From contig CM068827.1 of NCBI GenBank assembly GCA_028554795.2, forward strand, positions 69,617,809-69,681,808: DNA of 64,000 nucleotides. Direction: 5' to 3'. The notes beneath the pieces are model-generated. The model saw only the letters and a program-made list of their open reading frames with translations. It searched no databases and was not told the origin of the DNA. Below are positions 29,535 through 37,727 of the stretch, in pieces (position 1 is the stretch's first letter; the number at the start of each line of letters is the position of its first letter). The translations under genes and the position numbers were made by a program. This stretch comes from Sinohyriopsis cumingii (taxonomy: Eukaryota > Mollusca > Bivalvia > Unionida > Unionidae).

Positions 29535-29861
29535 TTAGTTTCTAAGAATGCGATGTCCTCGGAAAGAGAAGAAGAACTCTTTGGTGTCGATACGACAATC
29601 GACAAAGCCTCTGTCAGCTTCAGGTTGCTGCTGCTGTTGTTGTTGTTGTTGCTGCTGTTGCTGCTGTCTCTGAAATCTGCACTTCTCTCTCCATTCTTCT
29701 TTTTCCCTGTTCATTTCTTCTCTGAAGAGCTCTTCTATCAGGTCTTCAGTGATTTTTAACATTCTCACATTCTCTATTTCTTCTGGCTTCGATATCAGAC
29801 TGTGTCTGACCCTATGCAAATTCACGTAGGCTTCGTTGAACTTAGCTAGTTTGGAGCACAT
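29535..29861 (-). CDS. Coiled-coil protein with poly-Q, tandem paralog 3 (108 aa)
   Basis: It starts MCSKLAKFNEAYVNLHRVRH. A Leu/Glu-rich helix (LKITEDLIEELFREEM) and an uninterrupted run of about 14 Gln near residue 70 follow, and the C-terminus is basic and aromatic. The frame is open farther upstream to 29990, but that stretch overlaps the conserved promoter module, so the ATG at 29861 is preferred. The unit promoter-gene-hairpin repeats that of paralogs 1 and 2. The CAG run is a mutable simple repeat. The function is unknown; a virion- or host-interaction role would be a guess. Confidence 0.7.
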   Translation of the reverse strand: MCSKLAKFNEAYVNLHRVRHSLISKPEEIENVRMLKITEDLIEELFREEMNREKEEWREKCRFQRQQQQQQQQQQQQQQPEADRGFVDCRIDTKEFFFSFRGHRILRN

Positions 29862-29911
29862 CTTCGTAGGAGGATGAGTCGACAATGGATTGTTAGACTG
29901 GAAACAACCCC

Positions 29912-29954
29912 GGTTCTTAAAGTCAAAGCGCGGACGTGAAGGAAAACATCCCCA
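29912..29954 (-). promoter_or_regulatory. Shared promoter module 3
   Basis: On the minus strand GGGGATGTTTTCCTTCACGT, then CCGCGCTTTGACTTTAAG. The TATA-like element is degenerate here (TTTAAG). It lies about 50 bp before the ATG at 29861. Confidence 0.72.
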
Positions 29955-29999
29955 CACGGTTTTCGAGCCGCAACGTTCAGTGAGTGTCATGAGAGGGAT

Positions 30000-30265
30000 A
30001 GTAAGAGGGATAGTAAGAAATGAAAGAGCACCAATCCAACATTCTTATAGCTAAACAAACCACAAAGGCATTTTTTCAAAACACAACATTTTTTATTCAA
30101 AAATCACTTAACACTAAACAACAACTCTAACATTTTTAACAATAATCCAACATGATAACATCAAACAATTTTTTTCAAAACACAACATTTTTTCCACAAT
30201 CTCCTCACATTCCATCTTTAAAGTTTCTCCACTAGGTAAAGAGGGATAACAGTCTTCCATGGTTT
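30000..30265. other. 3' untranslated region of the capsid block, with repeated A/T motif
   Basis: Non-coding. The segment CAAAACACAACATTTTTT occurs twice (about 30077-30094 and 30176-30193). It holds the polyadenylation signal for the minus-strand capsid genes. Confidence 0.6.
30092..30097 (-). terminator. AATAAA polyadenylation signal of the capsid block
   Basis: AATAAA on the minus strand, about 170 nt after the stop of the major capsid gene. No histone-type hairpin lies between, so this transcript should be polyadenylated. Confidence 0.6.
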
Positions 30266-31594
30266 CTAGTAATCTAGGATGACTTCTCTCAAACTGTTGA
30301 TTTCTATGGTTTTATCGAATTCTGCATTCAGGATGACGTTCACCGTTTCATCAGGGTCTCGGTCTTTAAACTGAATTTCCACACGAATCTGGCCGGATTT
30401 TATAGGGTGGAAATGTCCCTCGTCGCTGCCTTGGTCTGGAGTGAAATCAAAAGCCCACAAAGCGTAGCCTCCTGCATAATCCTCGTACGTAATACCGTGA
30501 CTGGTATTGGTTCCTAACTGTCCGGTGGCTTCGTACAGGGACAAGTACGATCTCAAATAATTCTTCGCTGCTGCACCAAAGTTAGGCCCAAAAGGTCGGG
30601 TACACAAGGTCTTGCCATCGCGACTGACTTCAATCTTGGACACATTGTAATGATTAAAGTAGAAAGGATTTTCGTTGTAGACTCCATTGAAAGCTGAATT
30701 CTTGACGATACCAACAATCAAACGTCTGGGTAACTGTCCTTGGAACAGATGATCTTCGATCATGGATCGCTGTCCAGCAGGAATGGTGAAGGTTTTCACT
30801 TCCACGCGTCGGATCAGATACTTGGCGGTCGTTCTGCTCAACGTCTGACTGATGTCGTTTCCCACTTTAGGCAACACTTCCACACGACGCACGTAGAGCC
30901 TGGCTTCTAGGATGATGGTTTTGTAAGTGGCATCAGCAGCAGCCATCAAATGGAAAGCAGCACTACTGCGATTTAGTCTCAGGCGGATATCCACCCCGTT
31001 CAACAAATACTTTTCTTGTAACCACATGTCCAAATGCAAGCGATCCATCAGTTCTAAACTACGACTTCCAGCAATTTTCTTTTGTCGTTCTACAAATCCT
31101 GTTGGATTTGAAGCATCCCCAGCAAGTGTAATGCCGTTGAACTTAGTCGCTTGGTCAGGTTTCCATACCACGCAAGCATCCAGATGAGTGTTCTTGGCTT
31201 CTTTTCCGTACGTCAAGAGATTTTCCAGGTACGCTCGATAAGGGTAAGTATCCATGCTGCTGCTGACCAGTTTGTTATTCAAGTACAAGTCCACTTCGCT
31301 GAACAAGGAATGCATGAAATTATTGACGGGAGCTACTGCTTCATCAGCGTCTATGTTAGCGGGGGGTGTTGTTCCTTCCTTCACTTGCACTTTCAAGTAC
31401 AAGTAACTGCTATTCAGATCGATGTAATCTTCGGGCTGTCCTTTGATTTCAAACTCGATGGGAGCAGAATCGGTCAATGAGAAGACGGGATGAAATTCCA
31501 CCCATTGGGATTCTTGCATCGTCATCATGGTGGGGGGCATGGCAAACATATCCAGTTCCGTCTTGGAACAGGCGCAAGATTCTCGGTGCATCAT
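30266..31594 (-). CDS. Major capsid protein, double jelly-roll (442 aa)
   Basis: A full-length open frame of the Polinton/adintovirus major capsid family (often labelled F54H12.2-like in animal genomes). Family signatures are visible: WVEFHPV near residue 32, SAPIEFEIKG, EDYIDLNSSYLYLKVQV, VNNFMHSLFSEVDLYLNNK, YPYRAYLENLLTYG, and a C-terminal region with GGYALWAFDFTPD and GQIRVEIQF. The fold is established for Polinton MCPs as two jelly rolls that form hexon-like trimers. Two adjacent ATGs (31594 and 31591) open the frame 20 nt after the preceding small virion gene. It is the last gene of the tightly spaced run integrase, membrane protein, penton, small virion protein, MCP, and is followed by AATAAA. 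The frame is intact. Confidence 0.95.
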   Translation of the reverse strand: MMHRESCACSKTELDMFAMPPTMMTMQESQWVEFHPVFSLTDSAPIEFEIKGQPEDYIDLNSSYLYLKVQVKEGTTPPANIDADEAVAPVNNFMHSLFSEVDLYLNNKLVSSSMDTYPYRAYLENLLTYGKEAKNTHLDACVVWKPDQATKFNGITLAGDASNPTGFVERQKKIAGSRSLELMDRLHLDMWLQEKYLLNGVDIRLRLNRSSAAFHLMAAADATYKTIILEARLYVRRVEVLPKVGNDISQTLSRTTAKYLIRRVEVKTFTIPAGQRSMIEDHLFQGQLPRRLIVGIVKNSAFNGVYNENPFYFNHYNVSKIEVSRDGKTLCTRPFGPNFGAAAKNYLRSYLSLYEATGQLGTNTSHGITYEDYAGGYALWAFDFTPDQGSDEGHFHPIKSGQIRVEIQFKDRDPDETVNVILNAEFDKTIEINSLREVILDY

Positions 31595-31613
31595 TTTTTT
31601 TTTTGTCTCTTTC

Positions 31614-32014
31614 TCAATAATCGAAAACGTCTAAGTCTCGAACGGTTCTTCTTTTCTTGGCCTTTCTCGCTTGAAGTCTGGTGAAAGGGTGTTTTCTGCG
31701 TCGTCTCTTTCTGCTTTGTCCTTGCTGAATGCCTGACTCGGTAGCGTGCAGGGCATTTATAGGTGTGTCTTGTCGGCCCAAAATGTCTTTGCCCGTTTGC
31801 AGCAAGACATTTTTGCCTGCCCTCATGAAGGCTTCTTTAGGGTTTTGTTTGTCGATCATGACATTTTGGAGAAATTCTTTGCCTTGCGTCAGTGCCGCAT
31901 CTTTCAAGGCACCATCGGTTTCAACATTGGGGCCACCGAACGAAAGGCCGATTTTAACATGTCTCCTAAACCGTGTCCTCGCTGTCGAGCAACCCCTCGG
32001 TACACTGGATACAT
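31614..32014 (-). pseudogene. Small basic virion-associated protein (pVI/pX-type), frameshifted
   Basis: An ATG at 32014 opens a frame beginning MYPVYRGVARQRGHG, a start typical of a conserved Polinton small capsid-associated protein. This frame stops near 31910. The neighbouring frame then carries the continuation, with a Lys/Gln-rich helix (GKEFLQNVMIDKQNPKEAF) and a very basic stretch (RKRRRRKHP, ARKAKKRR) before the stop at 31614. The second segment has no ATG at its beginning, so a single-base frame change near 31908-31915 is the best explanation. The gene lies 7 nt after the penton stop and 19 nt before the MCP start. Its role as a cement or DNA/membrane-interacting protein is inferred from adenovirus analogy only. 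Confidence 0.7.
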
Positions 32015-32021
32015 GACTTAC

Positions 32022-32951
32022 TTACGAGTCGTGAGAGAACCGTTTTCGAAAATGGAGTTTCACCGTGACTTTTCCTTTGGTGAATGGAATATTTTGTCCA
32101 AAATCTCCTTTTATAGCAATGTTGACCGTGTCCAAATACGACTTACTGACCGGCAAATAGTGAGGATGTACAAATTCGCGGTGGACGTGGTAAGTGTTTC
32201 CACCTTCCTCGTCAGCGTTCGTGACAGAATCTACTTTGAAAGGAATGACACGCAGTAACGGTACGGAGGTGTGTCCCACCACGTTGTACTCCACCACATC
32301 GGAATACACAAACATCAAATTCAGTTCTTGGTTCAGTTCTACCGGGGCACGAAATAACTTGCTAAACGGCTCGTTGTGGGAAACGATGGGTAATTCGTTT
32401 TTCTTGATCATGGTCTTTCTCATGTCCATGTCTCCGCCCAACATGTCATACAATTCAGGACAAAATAAAATGGACATGATTTTACTCCGTTCAAATTTCA
32501 TCAAGAAGCGACGAGCTGCTTTGCGGTACTCCATGGTGACATTTTTGTTGACATGCTCCAAACCTTTCAGAAACACGACATTAAACCTGGAGGTTATGGT
32601 GCTGACCAAATGTTGACCACTAAAACAATAGCCTGGGGGAATGAACAAGTGATAGGTGGTGTACTTTTGATTTTTTGCACGGGTTTTCTTGTCATATTTG
32701 ACATTGCTATCGATCCACTGTTGCATTTGCTCGTCATGAACTTCCACATCAAAAAAATTTTGATTGGGAAGGACATTGAGGACTTGGGTCGGGTGAATGA
32801 TTTCTACTAAAGCCACTTCCCAATGGGCTTCGTGATCTAACTGGATGGCTTGAGGTAATTTGGCCGTGTAACAGCACAACGTGTTCTTGGGAAACACCTC
32901 CATGGAACTGTCACTGGGTAAGGTCAAGTAAAATTGGTTTTGGTGACTCAT
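32022..32951 (-). CDS. Minor capsid (penton-like) protein, 309 aa
   Basis: An intact frame with the features of the Polinton single-jelly-roll minor capsid protein: FYLTLPSDSSMEVFP at residues 7-21, HWEVALVEIIHP at about 43-54, YSDVVEYNVVGHTSVPLLR at about 216-234, HPHYLPVS, and near the C-terminus FTKGKVTVKLHFRKRF. This protein is expected to occupy the five-fold vertices. The start ATG overlaps the stop of the upstream membrane-protein gene as ATGA, and the stop is followed 7 nt later by the next gene. Such packing suggests a shared transcript. Confidence 0.92.
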   Translation of the reverse strand: MSHQNQFYLTLPSDSSMEVFPKNTLCCYTAKLPQAIQLDHEAHWEVALVEIIHPTQVLNVLPNQNFFDVEVHDEQMQQWIDSNVKYDKKTRAKNQKYTTYHLFIPPGYCFSGQHLVSTITSRFNVVFLKGLEHVNKNVTMEYRKAARRFLMKFERSKIMSILFCPELYDMLGGDMDMRKTMIKKNELPIVSHNEPFSKLFRAPVELNQELNLMFVYSDVVEYNVVGHTSVPLLRVIPFKVDSVTNADEEGGNTYHVHREFVHPHYLPVSKSYLDTVNIAIKGDFGQNIPFTKGKVTVKLHFRKRFSHDS

Positions 32952-33358
32952 AATTCCAGAGTTCTGTGGCTGTCCGAGGGGATATTACTGGACGTCAGAG
33001 GCGTGTCTCCGCCCAAAATGGGGTTCTGGTTGTTATTGGAGTGGTGACTGACACTGGCACTGGACACAAGGTTCCCGTTCGAGGAGAATTTCAGGGAGGG
33101 ATTGGGAAGCAGGTAACCGATGCAACTGCTCAATAAAATGGTCCACAATTGTTTGTCTCCTTGTTGCAAACTCAAATTGGCAATGGCTGCCCCGATGACA
33201 CAATACACCACGAAGATTTGGCAGAAAAAGACGATTTGCGTTTTAGGCACACGTTCTCCACACCACACCCACAAGGGTTGTTTTTGTAAATCTTGCACAG
33301 AAGAACTAGGGGAAGAAGGAGTGGTCGACGTAGCTGCGTCTGCTGTGTGAAAGGGCAT
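32948..33358 (-). CDS. Two-segment membrane protein of Polintons (136 aa)
   Basis: The ATG at 33358 lies only a few bases after the integrase stop. An S/T-rich N-terminus (about 1-25) is followed by CGERVPKTQIVFFCQIFVVY, the first of two hydrophobic segments (about 38-60), then WTILLSSCIGYLLPNPSLK (about 72-92) and a polar S/N-rich tail. The pair of motifs RVPKTQIVFFCQ and SSCIGYLLPNPSLK is what I remember from a conserved Polinton protein next to the penton gene. Its function is not established; a virion membrane or egress role would be inference. The end overlaps the penton ATG. Confidence 0.8.
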   Translation of the reverse strand: MPFHTADAATSTTPSSPSSSVQDLQKQPLWVWCGERVPKTQIVFFCQIFVVYCVIGAAIANLSLQQGDKQLWTILLSSCIGYLLPNPSLKFSSNGNLVSSASVSHHSNNNQNPILGGDTPLTSSNIPSDSHRTLEL

Positions 33359-33363
33359 GATGG

Positions 33364-34473
33364 TCACTTCTTTTTATAGTCGATGACTTGCGAAGCGTCG
33401 ATCCAAGAATCGAAACTGGGTGGATATCCTTTCCAACGTACTTTGACTTCTTTGACACGTCGTTTGCCCACTTTACGGGTTCTGCGTTCGAGAATGCTTT
33501 CGATGTCGTACACGTCGTCTTCTTTTTTGGTGACACGTTGTAACTCGGGTAAATAAAACGTTCCTTTGAGTACTTCTCCGTTCATGTCTTCCAATTTATA
33601 GACGGCAGGATGACGGCCATGCACTCGTCCAGTGACGCGAAACAATTCGGTCGTCCAGTTAGGTAAGTAACCTTTGTCGAAAGTGCGTTTGGTTTTGCCA
33701 ATGCGCACCCAATCTCCTACGGTCAACTCTCCACTTTTCTTGGGGACAGCCCTCGTCGGGGACGTACCAAACAGGCGCTCAAACACCAACACTTCGTTCT
33801 CGGGAGTCACGTCTTGCGGGGCACGTCTGATGCTTCGATGGTAAGATTGGTTGTACGCTTGCACCAGGTGCGGTAAGATGTCGATGTACTTCAGAGTGTG
33901 GTGATGCGTAAAATATTTCCACATGCGTTCTTTCAAAGTGCGTTGAAAACGTTCCACGATGCTGGCTTTGGTTTCGAGATTCTCGGTGGTAAAAAAATGA
34001 ATGTCACGTTTCTTTAATTCTTTTTGGAAAGCTTGGTTCAGAAATTCGGTGCCTTTGTCCGTTTGCCATCGAAGAGGGTGACGACCGCTTTGTTTCAACA
34101 CTCGTTGTAGGGCTCGCACTAACTCGCTGCTCGATTTGGAAGTCAAGGGCACGACCCAGGCAAATTTGGAAAAGACGTCGATGACACAAAACAAATATTT
34201 GTAGCCACGATTGTAGCTGGCCAAATGAGAGACATCGGCTAAATCGGCTTGCCATTGATGATCGATGCCTTCCACTCGGGTGCGACTTCTGGCAAACTTG
34301 CGTCGAATGGGTTTGTGTAAAGTGTAGGTAGCTTGTTCTTGTAACCATCGTTGCACTTGAGGTAAACGGAGACTTTTCAGTCGCGTTTTGGCAGCACGAT
34401 ACAATTTTTGAACTCCTGCGTAACCTGCAGGATGCGAGGGATCGTAGTAAATGCTGGCTAAGACTTTTTCCAT
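33364..34473 (-). CDS. Retroviral-type (rve) integrase with C-terminal chromodomain, 369 aa
   Basis: The N-terminus carries the Polinton integrase signature YYDPSHPAGYAG. The catalytic core has the acidic triad D77 (in WQADLAD), D139 (in WQTDKGTEF) and E174 (in ASIVERFQRTLK), with D139 and E174 35 positions apart. A C-terminal chromodomain (about 315-365) contains DIESILERR, VRWKGYP and SWI. The enzyme would insert the linear element and make the 6-bp duplication; the chromodomain may direct it to modified histones. The frame is intact. The start is 17 nt after the preceding gene's terminal stop, and the stop abuts the membrane-protein gene. Confidence 0.95.
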   Translation of the reverse strand: MEKVLASIYYDPSHPAGYAGVQKLYRAAKTRLKSLRLPQVQRWLQEQATYTLHKPIRRKFARSRTRVEGIDHQWQADLADVSHLASYNRGYKYLFCVIDVFSKFAWVVPLTSKSSSELVRALQRVLKQSGRHPLRWQTDKGTEFLNQAFQKELKKRDIHFFTTENLETKASIVERFQRTLKERMWKYFTHHHTLKYIDILPHLVQAYNQSYHRSIRRAPQDVTPENEVLVFERLFGTSPTRAVPKKSGELTVGDWVRIGKTKRTFDKGYLPNWTTELFRVTGRVHGRHPAVYKLEDMNGEVLKGTFYLPELQRVTKKEDDVYDIESILERRTRKVGKRRVKEVKVRWKGYPPSFDSWIDASQVIDYKKK

Positions 34474-34489
34474 TTTTTGTGTTTGTGTG

Positions 34490-35190
34490 TTAATATGTCA
34501 CCCACTCTTCGGTGATGCTACTTTGGGTGGGTCGAAAGGGTGGTTTGGAAACGGATTTACGTGTCCGATGGGCTACGGGAGTAGAAGTCGAAGGTAGTGG
34601 TGGAGGTGGAGGTGGCAATGGAATGGCTTTGGTTTTCTTTTCTTTTTTCACTTCTGGTTTCCCTTCTTTTTCATTTCTGTCGAAGGAGGAGTGGACATCA
34701 TCTTTTTAACCCAAGCTTTCATTTCTTCTCGTTGGGGTGTGGGGGACGGGGTCAACAAGGATGCTGCAATCTTACTCGAAATGGGAGCTGCTGACGGTGT
34801 TTGAAACACTTCTCGCATCTCTTCTTCCTCAGGCCCTCGTGGGGTAGCATCTCTGGTGACCCCAGGGGATGGTAGTAGTGGTGGTGGTTGTAATGATGAT
34901 GGTGCTGGACTTTTCATCAAGGTCTTAAAATCTTTCAGAGTGGGTAAAGCTGTTTCGTCTAAAGCTTTCTGGTGAAAGAGTTGCAGTCGTTGCAAGAGTT
35001 GACCGTACTTTTGCGATTTTTCTGTTTCGGACAAATCTTGACGATCCATCAAGGACTGCAATTCGTGTTGTAACTGGGACATCTCGCTCAAATTGGGATT
35101 GGGAGGTAAATGCGGGGTGCGTTGTTCTTGCCACCGATGGTATTCCATCCATCGTTTGTAAGGCACTAAAGCTAGTTTTCGTCCTTCCAT
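34490..35190 (-). pseudogene. Proline-rich Polinton protein of unknown function, frame broken
   Basis: The ATG at 35190 starts MEGRKLALVPYKRWMEYHRW, a Polinton-type N-terminus. A helical Q/L-rich part (about 35-75) and a long P/S-rich linker follow. The frame stops at 34648, but an adjacent frame continues with Lys/Glu-rich and poly-Pro sequence and ends in SSITEEWVTY at 34490. That tail has no start codon of its own, so a one-base change near 34690 is likely. The function is unknown. It ends just before the integrase ATG. Confidence 0.6.
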
Positions 35191-35239
35191 GGGGTTGTCA
35201 GGGGTCGATTCTGAGATCTTGGGACTTCCGAAGGTCTTT

Positions 35240-35626
35240 TTATCTTGCTCCCACCAGTCCTCCCAACATGGTTCCCAAGACTCCTTTCAGTATGGGGCCT
35301 AACAAGAGAGGTAAAATGCCTCCACGTTGCACTAACATCTTCTTTTTTTGACGAATGGGAATTTTCTTTTGAACCATTTGGCGAAGAACGTGACGATGTT
35401 TGCTTAAGCATTGTTTCTGGTGTTTGGACAAAGGGATCGTGCCTTTCAAAACGTTCAAACAACATGCGCACACGGTATCGATGACCTCTTTGGAGGCTGT
35501 TTGAATGAGTTTTTTTCGTAGGGGTGGAGAAGCTTTGGACAGGACAGATAACATGTCCCCATGTTTGGCTAAACGTGGTGGCAGTCCTTTCCTTTTCTTT
35601 CCTTGGGGTTTTCTGGAGGGTGACAT
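35240..35626 (-). CDS. Conserved Polinton basic protein with hydrophobic Gly tail (128 aa)
   Basis: It starts MSPSRKPQGKKRKGLPPR. The central signature LRKKLIQTASKEVIDTVCAC, then NVLKGTIPLSKHQKQ, leads to a Lys-rich part (IPIRQKKKMLVQRGG) and a hydrophobic Gly/Leu tail (LLLGPILKGVLGTMLGGL). I recognise this as a very widespread lophotrochozoan Polinton/adintovirus small protein, compared by some authors with adenovirus pX; the virion role is inferred. The ATG at 35626 is preferred to the open extension upstream because TATAAAAAA lies at 35682-35690, about 55 bp before it. Confidence 0.78.
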   Translation of the reverse strand: MSPSRKPQGKKRKGLPPRLAKHGDMLSVLSKASPPLRKKLIQTASKEVIDTVCACCLNVLKGTIPLSKHQKQCLSKHRHVLRQMVQKKIPIRQKKKMLVQRGGILPLLLGPILKGVLGTMLGGLVGAR

Positions 35627-35681
35627 CTTTGAGTCTTCAGGAGCACCAAAAAAACACTGATACCCTACTCGGTCACAGGCC

Positions 35682-35690
35682 TTTTTTATA
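35682..35690 (-). promoter_or_regulatory. TATA box of the basic-protein gene
   Basis: TATAAAAAAG on the minus strand, 56-64 bp upstream of the ATG at 35626. It overlaps the end of the upstream broken gene. Confidence 0.55.
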
Positions 35691-36800
35691 CTGGAACGCG
35701 TCGCCACTGATTGTCTTTACGTCGTATTAGTTTGAGGACAGGCATGACACGTCGTGCAGGGGTACGCAACAGACTAAATCGAGCCAGTTCTTGCTTGGAC
35801 AAATCCAGTAAACTTTGTAACATGCCCGATCTTTCATGGACTTTGATTTTGGGAGAAGGTACTTTGTGAGCAGCAGCCACTGCCGCTAAATGGGAGGGTC
35901 CTGCCACTGGGGAAGTTCTTTTGGGGGTCATCAACGGAGAAGTTCTTGGTGTGATTAACGTCTCCAAGTACTCTTCAGTTCCGGGTGACATCAACGGAGA
36001 AGTGGACAAACGTGAGGCTGCCGGAGACGCAGTCACCGCTGTGGCAGGTCGTCGTTTGCGAGTGTACGGTTGCGTCCTGGCCGAAGTGCCTCTCTTGCGA
36101 CTAGTTTTCTTCTGTGGACTTTTCTTTTTCTGAGGACTTTTTCTCTGTTTCTTTTTCTGGGGGGCTTCTTTTCTTTTTCCGGGGTGGTGGTGTCTGGTCA
36201 GAGGAGGGTCCTGCCACTGGAGAAGTTATTCTTCTTGGGGACCTGGTCTTTTTCTTTTTCTTCTTGGGGCTTCGTTGGACTTTTGTCTTGGGGATAACTT
36301 TGGGGGCATTAGGATCCCATCTTAAGAGGGAGCGAATGATGACCCCTCCTAGAGTACCGCTCCCTCCTGGTTTCAAAATGGTTTGTTTTTTGGTTTGAGT
36401 GTCGATGCGGGGATCGGCCAGTTGGACCAAAGCGACTTTGTTTCGATCGAAAAAGCGTTGGGTCCATGTCCATGACAGTCCTGTCCTGAAGCGAGTGGTT
36501 GTTCTCGGTGACGGGTTCTTCTGGCACCGTCACTAACACAGGTTGAAAAGTAACTTTTTCCATGAACAACTCTCGTGCATACTGGGCCACTTCTTGGGTC
36601 CAAACCTCAAAACCCCCCTTTTTCCAATCCCGAACATCTGTCCAATGGGGGTGTAAGTCACAAGCTACACACACATCGTCATACACGTCTTGGGTAGCTA
36701 AAAGTTGACGAATCTTTTTTTCCTGTTGAGGTCGAGAAGTATCCAGATGAAAACGCAAGGCTTTGAGCAAAAGGAGTTTTTCGTGACCATTTAAAGCCAT
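35686..36800 (-). pseudogene. Unknown, probably one virion/core gene in three frame segments
   Basis: The ATG at 36800 opens MALNGHEKLLLLKALRFHLD, which continues with a Cys/His/Trp-containing part (VCVACDLHPHW) to about residue 120. The next frame (about 36450-36101) has no ATG at its head and carries QLADPRIDTQTKKQTILKPG, GGSGTLGGVIIRSLLRWDP, then KKKKKK and SPRR-type basic repeats. The last frame (about 36115-35686) again lacks an upstream ATG and has RKRGTSARTQPYTRKRR, S/T-P-rich repeats (SPLMSPGTEEYLETLITPRT) and a basic end. The pattern suggests one gene with two frameshifts. A basic S/P-rich protein is compatible with a DNA-condensing core protein, but I do not recognise the family. 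Introns cannot be excluded. Confidence 0.5.
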
Positions 36801-37017
36801 GGGGGTATGGTAAGTACTGATCGTAAAGAGTCCACAAAGAATCGGCTGGTAAACGAAATCCCAGAAAACAAGTCACTAAGACACACACCACTTGTCGTCC
36901 CAAATTGAATGGATACAGTTCTTGTAATAATTGATGGTAATGATCCACGGTTTGAATATGGTCATTGAGTTCCTTCCACGGAATCTGTTGGATTACATAC
37001 GACATAAGTCGTGGCAT
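36679..37017 (-). CDS. Small ORF of unknown function (112 aa)
   Basis: It begins MPRLMSYVIQQIPWKELNDH. The middle part, with YPFNLGRQVVCVLVTCFLGF, is hydrophobic. The last 40 residues overlap the start of the next gene in another frame and look less protein-like, so the real end may be earlier or the overlap genuine. A TATAAAAA lies at 37027-37034, too close for a standard leader of this ATG. Not recognised. Confidence 0.4.
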   Translation of the reverse strand: MPRLMSYVIQQIPWKELNDHIQTVDHYHQLLQELYPFNLGRQVVCVLVTCFLGFRLPADSLWTLYDQYLPYPHGFKWSRKTPFAQSLAFSSGYFSTSTGKKDSSTFSYPRRV

Positions 37018-37480
37018 AACAGCCTGTTTTTATAGTCTCTTTGTTTCGAGAAGAATACACGTACTTTCTAGCCAGTGATGTTCGTTTTCCAGTTGGGAGT
37101 GTAAATCTTGCATACTGTAACCTGAACTTCAGATTTCGATTAGAAGTTTCCTCTTCCGCTAAGTAGATTCCACGGAAAATATGTTGGTAATCCTTTACCC
37201 CGTCTTCCTCAATGGGTTGCTCTAGGTGAATCTCGAAGTAACCAAAATGATCAACACGTGGATCATCGGGGGCCTGGAAGTATTGAACAAGGTCTGACCA
37301 CTGAAACAATTTCTGACGAATCAGTCCTCTTATACCATTCAGGTACCAGTGCTTAAAGATTTGGTGACGTAACGGATGCAATTGTTCTTTACGTTTCACT
37401 TGTATTTTCACCAGCTCTCGGTAAATCCTTTCTCTCAACTCCTCAGGCAAGCCCAAAATGTTGTCTTGTAAAGTATCCAT
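36962..37480 (-). CDS. F-box-like paralog 3 (about 172 aa)
   Basis: The ATG at 37480 starts MDTLQDNILGLPEELRERIY, which the two upstream neighbours share almost exactly. LPxELRERIYREL resembles the first helix of an F-box. The rest has KIQVKRKEQLHPLRHQIFKH, a short helical part, and a C-terminal half with FGYFEIHLEQPIEEDG not resembling a known substrate domain. The frame is open farther upstream to 37558, but this overlaps the previous gene. The ATG lies inside the end of paralog 2. If the F-box reading is right, the protein could link a target to a host SCF ubiquitin ligase; this is inference. Confidence 0.6.
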   Translation of the reverse strand: MDTLQDNILGLPEELRERIYRELVKIQVKRKEQLHPLRHQIFKHWYLNGIRGLIRQKLFQWSDLVQYFQAPDDPRVDHFGYFEIHLEQPIEEDGVKDYQHIFRGIYLAEEETSNRNLKFRLQYARFTLPTGKRTSLARKYVYSSRNKETIKTGCYATTYVVCNPTDSVEGTQ

Positions 37481-37715
37481 AAGTATATACACTGTTTTTG
37501 GAATCATTGGGTGGTGGCCAATAGCCTCGTTTAACTTTGTGCCTGATGTAATATCCACTCATAATCAGTCTTCTTGTACTTTGGAACATAGCATAATTTA
37601 AAACCGGACGAATCACTTTGAGTTTGCGTTTCACTTGTATTTTGATCAGTTCTCGGTAAATGCGTTCTCTCAACTCCACAGGCAAAGCACGAATGTTCTC
37701 TAGCAAAGTATCCAT
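37443..37715 (-). CDS. F-box-like paralog 2, short (90 aa)
   Basis: The N-terminus is MDTLLENIRALPVELRERIY, then RELIKIQVKRK as in paralogs 1 and 3, but the remainder is only about 55 residues and unrelated in sequence. This looks like a truncated or rearranged copy. It starts 13 bp after the stop of paralog 1 and its end overlaps the start of paralog 3. Confidence 0.55.
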   Translation of the reverse strand: MDTLLENIRALPVELRERIYRELIKIQVKRKLKVIRPVLNYAMFQSTRRLIMSGYYIRHKVKRGYWPPPNDSKNSVYTYGYFTRQHFGLA

Positions 37716-37727
37716 GAATAGGTCATA

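Noticed and set aside
33364-34473. Retroviral or LTR-retrotransposon integrase
   Set aside because: No gag, protease, RT or LTRs are nearby. The N-terminal signature and neighbours (penton, MCP, PolB) and the inverted termini fit a Polinton.
35172-35471. 99-codon frame overlapping the conserved basic protein
   Set aside because: Out-of-frame shadow; the overlapping frame has the recognised Polinton family signature.
36373-36603. 76-codon frame overlapping the three-segment gene
   Set aside because: It is the third frame over the same region, without a good start, conserved character or hydrophobic pattern; considered a shadow.
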